Positions 1-6,893 of a stretch of DNA of 37,583 nt are shown here, piece after piece. Source of the DNA: an uncultured Bacteroidales bacterium (lineage in GTDB: Bacteria > Bacteroidota > Bacteroidia > Bacteroidales > Bacteroidaceae); contig CADCIQ010000032.1 in assembly GCA_902801425.1 (NCBI GenBank), positions 1 to 37,583 on the forward strand. Direction: 5' to 3'. Every line of letters starts with the position of its first letter. Position 1 is the stretch's first letter. Under the pieces are notes generated by a model, which ran no database searches, was not told where the DNA came from, and saw only the letters and a list, made by a program, of their open reading frames with translations. The position numbers and the translations under genes are program-made.

Positions 1-1
1 G

Positions 2-76
2 AAACTTGGACTGCTAACATTGCCTAAGGCAGAGCCTAAGAAGAGAGGGAGAAAGCCTAATCCAAAGAGTGTATAG
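2..76 (+). CDS. C-terminal end of a protein cut by the window edge
   Basis: An open frame enters from the left edge and stops at the TAG at 74-76. The 24 visible residues end in a basic, proline-rich tail (KKRGRKPNPKSV), resembling an AT-hook-like or DNA-binding tail. Too little is visible to name a family; a transposase or nucleoid-associated protein is possible but unproven. Confidence 0.45.
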   Translation, partial: KLGLLTLPKAEPKKRGRKPNPKSV

Positions 77-104
77 TACAACTGATTGGGAAAGTTTTAA
101 TTAA

Positions 105-219
105 ACTATAATTTTGCGTTTTTGTTAGGCTGATTTGGCATAATTCATGGAAAATAGGTGTGTTTTTACAAATTTCCACTCATTTTTATTTGCATTAAAA
201 AAAAAATGCTTATATTTGC
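105..219 (+). repeat. Upstream-region repeat, copy 1
   Basis: About 115 bp ahead of the toxin-antitoxin operon resemble 867-982 ahead of the nuclease gene. Best matches are AATTTTGCG near the start, TTTTTACAAATTT followed by CACTCATTTTT in the middle, and the promoter box TATATTTGC at the end. Identity is moderate (estimated by eye). Confidence 0.6.
189..218 (+). promoter_or_regulatory. Bacteroidetes-type promoter of the toxin-antitoxin operon
   Basis: TTTG at 189-192 and TATATTTG at 211-218, separated by 18 bp, match the Bacteroidetes -33 TTTG / -7 TAnnTTTG consensus. The ATG at 239 lies about 20 nt downstream. Confidence 0.7.
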
Positions 220-238
220 TCCCTAAAAACATTTGACT

Positions 239-505
239 ATGACAACACTACAACTTAATGCCGAGTTATTAAGGCAACTTAGTTACATCGCAGATGATGA
301 GACTTATTTGCGAAAGGCAATCAATACTATCAAACACTTGGTTGCAGAAAAGACTATTGCCGAAAACGAGTCGGTTGGAATGGTTTCAGAGAAACCGCAT
401 AGTGAGTATCTGAACGATATTCAGGAGATGTGCGATAATGTTAAGCTCATTAAGGCTGGTAAACTAAAGGGACGTCCTGTCGAAAGTTTGCTTGATGAAC
501 TATAA
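239..505 (+). CDS. Antitoxin of a RelE-type toxin-antitoxin pair
   Basis: Small acidic, helical protein of 88 residues ending ..GRPVESLLDEL. It is called the antitoxin mainly from context: it directly precedes, and overlaps by 11 nt, a RelE-family toxin gene, the usual antitoxin-first order of relBE-like pairs. It would bind and neutralise the toxin and probably autorepress the operon promoter. The ATG at 239 is preferred over a TTG two codons upstream. I see no clear ribbon-helix-helix or HTH signature, so its DNA-binding fold is unassigned. It is likely co-transcribed with the toxin from the promoter at 189-218. Confidence 0.65.
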   Translation: MTTLQLNAELLRQLSYIADDETYLRKAINTIKHLVAEKTIAENESVGMVSEKPHSEYLNDIQEMCDNVKLIKAGKLKGRPVESLLDEL

Positions 506-833
506 GATCGTTACATATCCGCAGTTTGAAAAGGAACTTAAGAGACTTGCAAAGAAATACAAGTCGCTTAAGAGTGATTTCGTGACTTTCCTACAAGAAT
601 TACAGGAGAATCCGAATGAAGGAGCACAATTAGGTCATGGATTGCGGAAAGTACGAATGAGCATAGCCTCAAAGGGTAAAGGTAAAAGTGGAGGTGCAAG
701 AGTCATTACTCTTACAGCCATTGTTGATGTAGAAAGCACAGAGATTGGTTTGTTGTACGTTTACGACAAATCAGAGAGAGAATCCATAACCGACAAGGAA
801 ATACAGAAGATCATTAAGGCAAACGGTTTGTAA
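495..833 (+). CDS. RelE/ParE-superfamily toxin
   Basis: A protein of 112 residues with the small basic RelE-type architecture: an N-terminal YPQFEKELKRLAKKYKSLKSD helix region, the central motif RKVRMSIASKGKGKSGGARVIT, a strand GLLYVYDKSE, and a C-terminal helix EIQKIIKANGL. Proteins with the 'KIRMAI.SKGKGKSGGARVIT' block are usually annotated as RelE-like mRNA endonucleases, so it probably cleaves ribosome-bound mRNA when released from its antitoxin. The ATG at 495 overlaps the antitoxin end; a TTG at 492 is the only alternative close by. Family assignment is firm; the biochemical activity is inferred. Confidence 0.85.
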   Translation: MNYKIVTYPQFEKELKRLAKKYKSLKSDFVTFLQELQENPNEGAQLGHGLRKVRMSIASKGKGKSGGARVITLTAIVDVESTEIGLLYVYDKSERESITDKEIQKIIKANGL

Positions 834-866
834 TAAGTGATATTACAATACAATATGCTTGATAAG

Positions 867-982
867 AACTGAAATTTTGCGATTTTACCAAGTCCATTTT
901 GTAAAAAACAAGAAAAACAAACGTGCTTTTACAAATTTTCACTCATTTTTTTGGCGTTAAGAAAGAATATTCCTATATTTGC
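867..982 (+). repeat. Upstream-region repeat, copy 2
   Basis: Second copy of the 105-219 sequence, here ahead of the orphan nuclease gene. It includes TTTTACAAATTTTC, ACTCATTTTT and the promoter box TATATTTGC in the same order and spacing. Confidence 0.6.
950..981 (+). promoter_or_regulatory. Promoter of the HsdR-N/DUF4357 nuclease gene
   Basis: TTTG at 950-953, a 20-bp spacer and TATATTTG at 974-981 form a full Bacteroidetes promoter. The leader to the ATG at 1091 is about 100 nt, and I see no gene in 834-1090. Confidence 0.75.
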
Positions 983-1090
983 AATGTCGTAACTATTGTA
1001 AGTGATTAAATAATGATTATTTACTCTGATTACGAACAAATAGCCTCATAACGTATTATCAAGTAATAATAAAAACCTAAAGTAAAAGAT

Positions 1091-2554
1091 ATGCTGGAGA
1101 AATGGAATCAATTTGTTTATGATTTGATAGAATCAAAAGCAAAAAACATAGAAGAAGAACCATACCATGCACTCATTGAGAATCAAATGCAATTATTAGG
1201 ATGGGCTAAATACAGAAAAGAGATTCTTCATAAACAAAATGTTGCTATAGGTCGAACATATATTCAGCCAGACATTCTTATTGAAAAGGATGGAGAAGTC
1301 CAGTTTGTCATAGAAGTAAAACGTCCTGTATATACGCAGACAAAAAAGGATATAGACCAACTTGTATCTTATATTCGACAGATGAAACAGAAAGTTGGCA
1401 TCTATATCGGAGAACATATTGAGGTGTTCTATGATAAACCAGGTGAAAAAGAGGCTATTTCTGTAATTACCATCCCATTAGAACTTGACAACAAACGTGG
1501 TGCACGATTCGTAGATCTCTTCTCACGCGAGAAATTCACTGAACAATCTATTGTTAGTTTTTGTGAAGAATGCATAGAAGAAAAACATCGCCAAGAAAAT
1601 CTTAATAAGGTTAAAGAGAGTTTGATATCTGATGCTCAAACACAGATAATGGAGGCTCTTAAACCTTATCTTGTAGAAAAATACAATGGAACTTTTACGG
1701 AGGAAGAAATACAAGATATGCTTTCCTCTGTTCATTTTAATGCCTCTACAAATGTAGATGAACAACAAAAAAAAGAATCCTATTCTACAACCTCCATACC
1801 TTCTACCGAGGATTCATTATCAGTTAAGCGCCCTAATGACCCTACAAAATATTCAATCAATGGATTTAATTGTCCAACGAAAGGTATCTTTGTACATATG
1901 TTAGTAAAGGAATATGTCCATCAGCATCCAGAAAAAACTTACGATGAACTTGAACATGTTTTCCCTGCAAAACTCCAAGGATCATGTGGTGTTATTCGAA
2001 CATTAGATTATATTTGTGCTAAGAAATATAAAGGCAGAAGATATTTTACAGAAGCCGACAAAGTATTACAAAGTAGTGACGGTATTAAATTTGCGGTAAG
2101 CACACAATGGAGTGTACACAACATTCCAGATGTGGTAAAATTAGCCAAAGAGTTAGGTTTTAACGTCACCACATCAGAAGACCAACACACCTTATCCAGC
2201 AATAAAGATTTTGCGTTAAAAGCTGAAAATAACCAAATCCATTGTATACTAACACGCGGAGGCATAGAAGCGAAAGGTATTTTCTACACAAATGATAAGT
2301 CGTTAATACTTTTGAAAGGAAGCAAAATTAACCCCTATAATTCCCCAAGTTTTACAGGCAAAGACTTGGAAAAAAGAAAGAAACAACTTGAACAATATAC
2401 AGAAGAAAACAATGGAAGTGTGTATATGAAAGAAGATGTTATCTTTGAAACACCAAGTGGAGCCTCTGTCTTTTGTGTGGGTAGTTCCTCCAATGGATGG
2501 AAAGATTGGAAAGATGAACATGGAAATGAACTAATGAAATATCGAGGCAATTAA
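1091..2554 (+). CDS. Orphan PD-(D/E)XK nuclease (HsdR N-terminal-like) with C-terminal DUF4357
   Basis: A 487-residue protein. Residues about 20-150 resemble the N-terminal nuclease domain of type I restriction R subunits: P60-D61, then E75-V76-K77 (sequence FVIEVKRP), the PD-(D/E)XK catalytic pattern, followed by a conserved DQLVSYIRQMKQKVGIYIG stretch. Residues about 160-240 are charged, possibly helical. A middle region (about 255-345, GIFVHMLVKEYV to TRLDYICAKKYKG-like) is unassigned. The C-terminus (about 385-487) fits DUF4357: GIEAKGIFY, LLKGSKI, FETPSGASVFCVG and SSNGWKDWKDEHG. No helicase or methylase partner is adjacent, so it is not a classical type I R subunit. Sitting between two toxin-antitoxin pairs, it probably has a defence role, but the target is unknown. 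Confidence 0.8.
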   Translation: MLEKWNQFVYDLIESKAKNIEEEPYHALIENQMQLLGWAKYRKEILHKQNVAIGRTYIQPDILIEKDGEVQFVIEVKRPVYTQTKKDIDQLVSYIRQMKQKVGIYIGEHIEVFYDKPGEKEAISVITIPLELDNKRGARFVDLFSREKFTEQSIVSFCEECIEEKHRQENLNKVKESLISDAQTQIMEALKPYLVEKYNGTFTEEEIQDMLSSVHFNASTNVDEQQKKESYSTTSIPSTEDSLSVKRPNDPTKYSINGFNCPTKGIFVHMLVKEYVHQHPEKTYDELEHVFPAKLQGSCGVIRTLDYICAKKYKGRRYFTEADKVLQSSDGIKFAVSTQWSVHNIPDVVKLAKELGFNVTTSEDQHTLSSNKDFALKAENNQIHCILTRGGIEAKGIFYTNDKSLILLKGSKINPYNSPSFTGKDLEKRKKQLEQYTEENNGSVYMKEDVIFETPSGASVFCVGSSSNGWKDWKDEHGNELMKYRGN

Positions 2555-2629
2555 TTTAAATGGGGATTAATAAGTTTTCCACATTTATCCAATAGCGCCC
2601 CCCGAATTGGCAAAGTTCTAATATAAAAA

Positions 2630-2735
2630 TGCTTTTGCCCATTCAGGGCGAATAAATCCCGTTGGGCATAATACCACAGGGCGATGCCCTGGGCTATGTG
2701 CTTTTGGACTTTCAGCCCGTCTTTCGGATAAATGT
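2630..2735. repeat. REP-like palindromic intergenic element
   Basis: Closely packed short inverted repeats: GCCC-ATTCA-GGGC at 2637-2649, CAGGGC-GAT-GCCCTG at 2677-2691 (flanked by CATA/TATG, which extends the stem), and GGACTTTCAGCCC at 2706-2718. The pattern resembles interspersed palindromic repeats of Bacteroidales intergenic regions. It covers most of the non-coding stretch 2555-2760; nothing else is recognisable there. Confidence 0.55.
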
Positions 2736-2756
2736 GGAATCAGATAGTGATCTAAA

Positions 2757-2818
2757 AAACGCAAAAGACACGAAGACGCAGAGGTTAATAATCTCCGCGT
2801 CTTTGTGTCTTTGCGTTT
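2757..2818. repeat. Long imperfect hairpin, left copy
   Basis: Arms 2757-2783 and 2793-2818 (ending ..GACGCAGAG and starting CTCCGCGTC..) pair around a 9-nt GTTAATAAT loop. A shorter version recurs at 3846-3889. It could act as a bidirectional terminator. Confidence 0.65.
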
Positions 2819-3004
2819 GAAATAAAAAAGACGATTCTCGGATGACGGAAAGCACTTGGTTCGTACTCTAACAAAGAAAAAGACTAAAAACGCAAGAAAT
2901 CGTTATAGTTTTCTTATTAAAGCCCTCTATTTTGTTAAAATATCTAAAAATATAACTATATAATAAGGTGTACGCAATTTTTTGTTTACTTTTGCGCCTC
3001 AAAA
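2769..3004 (+). repeat. 236-bp direct repeat, left copy (upstream of higBA)
   Basis: Matches 3848-4083 at a constant offset of 1079 bp. The last 125 bp are nearly identical, including the promoter box TACTTTTG at 2987-2994; the middle 50 bp are more diverged. It places a copy of the topA upstream region ahead of higBA. Confidence 0.85.
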
Positions 3005-3103
3005 AAAAGAATTTGAGAGATTTGCCGAAGATGTCTATTGTTAAAAAAACACAACGAAACAATTTATTCCACGATTTTAGTGGATTATCTCAATATTATT
3101 TAT

Positions 3104-3111
3104 TACTTTTG
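3104..3111 (+). promoter_or_regulatory. Possible higBA promoter -7 box
   Basis: TACTTTTG fits TAnnTTTG, 24 nt before the higB ATG. No good TTTG lies 19-21 bp upstream, so the call rests on the -7 box alone. The copy at 2987-2994 could also serve. Confidence 0.45.
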
Positions 3112-3135
3112 CACCGAACAAATTAATGTGTGCTT

Positions 3136-3453
3136 ATGGAGATAAGATTCGAAAAGGAATATTTGCGTGAGCTATATGAGAAAGGACATTGTTCTGATAA
3201 GAAACATAGGTTACAACCGCAGATTGCATCAAAATACAGAAAAACAGTCGATTTGTTGGAGTCCACTTCTGTAATGGAAGACTTGTTCCGTTTTCGTTCC
3301 TTACACTTCGAGGCTCTTCGTGGTAATAAGGACGGTTCTTATTCTGTGAGAGTGAATGACCAGTATAGGCTTGAGTTTAAACTTGACCTTATCAGCAAAG
3401 AACCGATTGTCACTCTTTGCACACTTACAGAATTGTCAAATCATTATAAATAA
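3136..3453 (+). CDS. higB: HigB-like toxin (RelE superfamily, plasmid-maintenance killer type)
   Basis: A protein of 105 residues with the HigB pattern: SKYRKTVDLLESTSVMEDLFRFRSLHFEALRGNKDGSYSVRVNDQYRLEFKL is the diagnostic core (F..LHFE.L.G...G.YSVRVN.QYRL.F). The family cleaves ribosome-bound mRNA. The toxin gene precedes the antitoxin gene, the reversed order typical of higBA. The ATG at 3136 gives the family-typical start MEIRFEKEYLRELY; a GTG two codons upstream is less likely. It probably shares one transcript with higA, whose ATG is 8 nt after this stop. The pair lies between the two 236-bp direct repeats. Confidence 0.88.
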   Translation: MEIRFEKEYLRELYEKGHCSDKKHRLQPQIASKYRKTVDLLESTSVMEDLFRFRSLHFEALRGNKDGSYSVRVNDQYRLEFKLDLISKEPIVTLCTLTELSNHYK

Positions 3454-3461
3454 ACATATCT

Positions 3462-3779
3462 ATGGCAAACATGATATACGGCTTTACGCCTACACATCCG
3501 GGAGAGGTGCTAAAGGATGAGATTGAGGAGCGCGGCATTCAGCAGAAGGTTCTGGCTGAGAGTATGGGCATTTCATATAAGGTGCTTAACGATATTCTCA
3601 ATGAACGCCGCCCTGTTACCACAGATACAGCAATGATGTTTGAGGCAGCCCTCGATATTCCTGCTACTACCCTACTTCAGTTGCAGATGAAGTATAACTA
3701 CCAGAAGGCAAAGAATAACCCTACTCTTGCTGAACGTGTGGCTTCTATCCGTAAGATGGCGGCTTCTGTGTTGTGGTAA
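3462..3779 (+). CDS. higA: HigA-like antitoxin (XRE family HTH)
   Basis: A 105-residue protein of the HigA family. It begins with the signature THPGEVLKDEIEERGIQQKVLAESMGISYKVLNDILNERRPVTTDTAMMFEAALDIPATTLLQLQ, a helix-turn-helix spanning about residues 26-65. It should bind and neutralise HigB and repress the operon by binding its promoter. It starts 8 nt after the higB stop. The residues after the HTH (about 75-105) form a helical tail. Confidence 0.9.
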   Translation: MANMIYGFTPTHPGEVLKDEIEERGIQQKVLAESMGISYKVLNDILNERRPVTTDTAMMFEAALDIPATTLLQLQMKYNYQKAKNNPTLAERVASIRKMAASVLW

Positions 3780-3847
3780 TAGTTAGAGTTAAAGGTTAGA
3801 GGTCAGAGATTAGGGATTAGAGGGATAAGAGAGATTAAGAAATTAAA
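3780..3847. repeat. Low-complexity TTAGAG-like spacer
   Basis: Imperfect repeats of GTTAGAG / GATTAGGG units. Similar simple sequence occurs at 18844-18885 and 9610-9708. No gene is seen. Confidence 0.5.
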
Positions 3848-4083
3848 CACAAAGACGCAGAGGTTAATAATCTCCGCGTCTTTGTGTCTTTACGTTTGAA
3901 ATAAAAAAGATAATCCGCGAATAACAAAAAGCACTTGTTTCTTCATTTCGCTAAGATAAAGACTAAAAACGCAAGAAATCGTTATAGTTTCCACATTAAA
4001 GCCCCCTGTTTTGTTAAAATATCTAAAAATATGACTATATAATAAGGTGTACGCAATTTTTTGTTTACTTTTGCGCCTCAAAA
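3848..4083 (+). repeat. 236-bp direct repeat, right copy (topA upstream region)
   Basis: Counterpart of 2769-3004. It contains a hairpin (3846-3862 with 3872-3889) and the promoter box ahead of topA. It is probably the ancestral copy, because topA is a core gene. Confidence 0.85.
4066..4073 (+). promoter_or_regulatory. Likely promoter of topA-aroK-speA
   Basis: The -7 box TACTTTTG lies about 30 nt before the topA ATG. No TTTG is evident at -33. Confidence 0.55.
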
Positions 4084-4102
4084 GAACAAACATAGAAATA
4101 TT

Positions 4103-4567
4103 ATGCAAGAAAACTTGGTAATTGTGGAGAGCCCGGCTAAGGCTAAGACCATTGAGAAATTCCTTGGCAAGGACTATAAGGTGATGTCCAGCTACGGACA
4201 CATCCGCGATCTAAAGAAGAAGGAAATAAGCATTGATCTCGATACCCTCATGCCGGTATATGAAATACCTGACGAGAAGAAGCGCGTGGTCAATGATTTG
4301 AAGGCTAACGCCAAAAATGCAAAGAAGGTTTGGCTGGCATCCGATGAGGACCGCGAAGGAGAGGCTATCTCATGGCACCTTTGCGAGGTTCTCGGACTTG
4401 ACGAGAAAAAGACAAGCCGAATCGTGTTCCATGAGATTACGAAGAATGCTATTCTTGAGGCTATTCAGCATCCACGTCAGGTTTCAACCTCTCTCCTGTG
4501 CTTTGGCGTAAGGTTAAGCCATCACTCTCAGCAGGTCGCGTGCAGAGTGTGGCTGTACGTCTTATAG
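4103..4567 (+). CDS. TopA N-terminal fragment (Toprim domain)
   Basis: The reading frame as written gives 154 residues. The first ~126 are genuine TopA; the rest is out-of-frame sequence after the deletion. It lacks the active-site tyrosine and should not function alone. Confidence 0.6.
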   Translation: MQENLVIVESPAKAKTIEKFLGKDYKVMSSYGHIRDLKKKEISIDLDTLMPVYEIPDEKKRVVNDLKANAKNAKKVWLASDEDREGEAISWHLCEVLGLDEKKTSRIVFHEITKNAILEAIQHPRQVSTSLLCFGVRLSHHSQQVACRVWLYVL

Positions 4568-6366
4568 TAGAACGCGAGCGCGAGATTCAGGCGTTCAAGT
4601 CTGAGCCTTATTTCCGCATCAACGCTATCTTTGCCATCAAGGATGCTGCGGGCAACACAAGCGAGATACGTGCAGAACTTGACAAGCGTTTCACCACGCA
4701 CGAAGATGCTGTTGCTTTCCTTGAGAAGTGTCGCAAAGCTAAGTTCACTATCGACTCTATTAGCAAGAAGCCTCTCAAGCGTACTCCAGCCCCTCCTTTC
4801 ACCACCTCTACCCTTCAGCAGGAAGCAGCGAGAAAGCTCGGTTTCACCGTGTCACAGACCATGATGGTTGCCCAGCACCTCTATGAGAACGGTCATATCA
4901 CATATATGCGTACCGACTCAGTGAACCTCTCACAGCTCTGCATCGGCACATCAAAGGATGCTGTCATCAAGATGTATGGCGAGGAATACAGCAAGCCACG
5001 CAATTACAGCACCCACACCAAGGGAGCACAGGAAGCCCACGAGGCTATCCGCCCAACATATATGGAGAATACATCCATAGAGGGTACGCTTCAGGAGCGT
5101 CGTCTCTATGAACTTATCTGGAAGCGCACAGCCGCTACACAGATGGCAGATGCCCAGATTGAGAAAACAACCGTGAACATCAGCGTTTCTGATACTGACG
5201 AGCAGTTCATCGCAACTGGTGAGGTCGTAGTCTTTGACGGTTTCCTCAAGGTGTATCGCGAGTCTGACGGTGATGACGACAACGACAAGAACAACGAGGA
5301 GGCAGGCTCTATGCCAGCTTCAATGAAGGAGGGCGACACAATCGAGCGAGTACAGATCACATCACTTGAGCGTGCATCAATGGGACCTATCCGCTATACT
5401 GAGGCATCACTCGTTCATAAGCTTGAGGAACTTGGCATTGGCCGTCCATCTACATACGCCCCAACAATCTCTACCATTCAGCAGCGTGAATACGTTCAGA
5501 AGGGCGATAAGAAAGGCGAGGAGCGCGAATACACTATCGACACTCTCAAGGGCAATAGCATCAAGGCTTCAAAGAAGACCGAGATGGTTGGTTCAGAGAA
5601 GGGTAAGCTCCTTCCTACTGACATAGGAATCGTGGTTAACGACTTCCTTATGGAGTATTTCCCTGGCATCATGGACTATAACTTCACAGCTAATGTCGAA
5701 GAGAAATTTGATAGTATTGCCGAGGGCAAGGAGAACTGGTCAAAGATGCTCAAGGACTTCTACAAGGACTTTGCCCCTGAGGTAGAGAAAACTATCAACT
5801 CACGTTCTGAACATAAGGCAGGTGAACGCGTTCTCGGTGAAGACCCAAAGAGCCACAAGCCAGTATCTGTAAAAATAGGTCGTTTCGGACCTGTCGTACA
5901 GATTGGTAGTGCAGAGGACGAGGAGAAGCCACGCTTCGCACAACTGCCTAAGGATAAGAGTCTTGAAACAATCACTCTTGAAGAGGCACTTGAGCTTTTC
6001 CGTCTGCCTCGCACACTTGACGAGTTCGAGGGCGAAACTATCACAATCGGCGCTGGTCGTTTTGGTCCATACGTGCAGCATAACCGCAAGTACGTTTCTA
6101 TCCCTAAGGATATGGACCCTCTTACCATCACCCGTGAACAGGCTATCGAACTTATTGAGAAGAGCCGCGACCAGGAGAAACAGCGTCATGTGAAGACCTT
6201 CGAGGAAGATGCAGAACTTGAGGTGATGAATGGTCGCTACGGTCCATACATCTGCTACAAAGGCAAGAACTACCGTATGCCGAAGAATATGCACGAGCGT
6301 GCCGCTGAACTCACATACGAGCAATGTATGGAAATCGTAAACACACCGGTAAAGGCCAAGAAATGA
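4498..6366 (+). CDS. TopA C-terminal fragment (catalytic Tyr and C-terminal repeats)
   Basis: Open frame from a GTG at 4498; genuine TopA sequence extends back to about 4480. It carries LSAGRVQSVAVR, PFTTSTLQQEAARKLGF, ITYMRTDSVNLS (active-site Tyr), GAQEAHEAIRP and the C-terminal repeats, but not the Toprim metal site. The GTG is an internal Val codon of the intact gene, so independent initiation is doubtful. Confidence 0.65.
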   Translation: MLWRKVKPSLSAGRVQSVAVRLIVEREREIQAFKSEPYFRINAIFAIKDAAGNTSEIRAELDKRFTTHEDAVAFLEKCRKAKFTIDSISKKPLKRTPAPPFTTSTLQQEAARKLGFTVSQTMMVAQHLYENGHITYMRTDSVNLSQLCIGTSKDAVIKMYGEEYSKPRNYSTHTKGAQEAHEAIRPTYMENTSIEGTLQERRLYELIWKRTAATQMADAQIEKTTVNISVSDTDEQFIATGEVVVFDGFLKVYRESDGDDDNDKNNEEAGSMPASMKEGDTIERVQITSLERASMGPIRYTEASLVHKLEELGIGRPSTYAPTISTIQQREYVQKGDKKGEEREYTIDTLKGNSIKASKKTEMVGSEKGKLLPTDIGIVVNDFLMEYFPGIMDYNFTANVEEKFDSIAEGKENWSKMLKDFYKDFAPEVEKTINSRSEHKAGERVLGEDPKSHKPVSVKIGRFGPVVQIGSAEDEEKPRFAQLPKDKSLETITLEEALELFRLPRTLDEFEGETITIGAGRFGPYVQHNRKYVSIPKDMDPLTITREQAIELIEKSRDQEKQRHVKTFEEDAELEVMNGRYGPYICYKGKNYRMPKNMHERAAELTYEQCMEIVNTPVKAKK

Positions 6367-6893
6367 AGCGAATAATCCTTATCGGCTATATGGGAGCCGG
6401 AAAGACTACCGTCGGCAAGCAACTCGCCAAGGAACTGGGACTCCCTTTCTATGACCTCGACTGGTATATTGAGAGTCGTATGCGCAAGAAGATATCAGAA
6501 ATCTTCAAAGAGCGCGGAGAGGAAGGCTTTCGCATAATTGAGCGGAATATGCTTCACGAAGTGGCAGAATTCGAAGATGTAGTCATCAGTTGTGGCGGTG
6601 GAACTCCATGCTTCTTCGATAATATGGAGTATATGAATGCCAACTCCGATGTCATATACCTCAAGGCAACTCCAGAGGTGCTCTACGCTCATCTTCAGAT
6701 GGGTAGGTCGGTACGCCCTCTTATTGCCAACAAGACAAAGGACGAACTCCTCGCCTTCATCAAGGAACAGCTTGCATATCGTGAGCAGTTCTATCTGAAG
6801 GCAAAGCATGTTCTGGACGTAACCCTCATGGAGAGTCCGGAGAAAATATCTATCTCTGTTGAAAAAGCAAAAGAACTAATTGAACAGAAATGA
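6363..6893 (+). CDS. aroK: Shikimate kinase
   Basis: A 176-residue kinase that phosphorylates shikimate at the 3-hydroxyl in the chorismate pathway. Visible motifs: P-loop GYMGAGKTTVGK (residues 8-19), the DLDWYIE shikimate/Mg site, the ISCGGGTPC glycine-rich shikimate-binding loop, and the lid arginine in GRSVRPLI. The ATG at 6363 overlaps the topA stop by 4 nt (ATGA), and the stop overlaps the speA start in the same way, so the three genes form one translationally coupled operon. Confidence 0.95.
   Translation: MKRIILIGYMGAGKTTVGKQLAKELGLPFYDLDWYIESRMRKKISEIFKERGEEGFRIIERNMLHEVAEFEDVVISCGGGTPCFFDNMEYMNANSDVIYLKATPEVLYAHLQMGRSVRPLIANKTKDELLAFIKEQLAYREQFYLKAKHVLDVTLMESPEKISISVEKAKELIEQK

Larger units (their letters stand above)
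4103..6366 (+). pseudogene. topA: DNA topoisomerase I, interrupted by an internal deletion and frameshift
   Basis: Type IA topoisomerase, which relaxes negatively supercoiled DNA. Frame 1 from the ATG at 4103 encodes the Toprim domain (E9, D81-E82-D83-R84-E85, FHEITKNA) up to HPRQ near residue 126, then runs into a wrong-frame tail. From about 4480 another frame continues with GFNLSPVLWRKVKPSLSAGRVQSVAVRL, the catalytic-Tyr motif ITYMRTDS, and three C-terminal GRFGP/GRYGPY repeats to 6366. Between the two parts the family's conserved segment of about 19 residues containing QQARR is missing. The frame change fits a loss of 58 nt. topA is normally essential, so this is either an assembly error, a true lesion with another copy elsewhere, or a recent mutation. 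The stop overlaps the aroK start. Confidence 0.85.

Noticed and set aside
1091-2554. Restriction subunit for the 27-kb methylase
   Set aside because: The two are 25 kb apart, the methylase already has a nuclease domain, and this protein lacks a helicase motor.
5800-6324. Long minus-strand ORF of 174 residues inside topA
   Set aside because: It is opposite to the conserved C-terminal repeats of topA, with no promoter or family features.
4498-6366. TopA fragments as a naturally split two-subunit enzyme
   Set aside because: A conserved segment is missing and the upstream frame ends in out-of-frame residues, which points to a deletion rather than a functional split.
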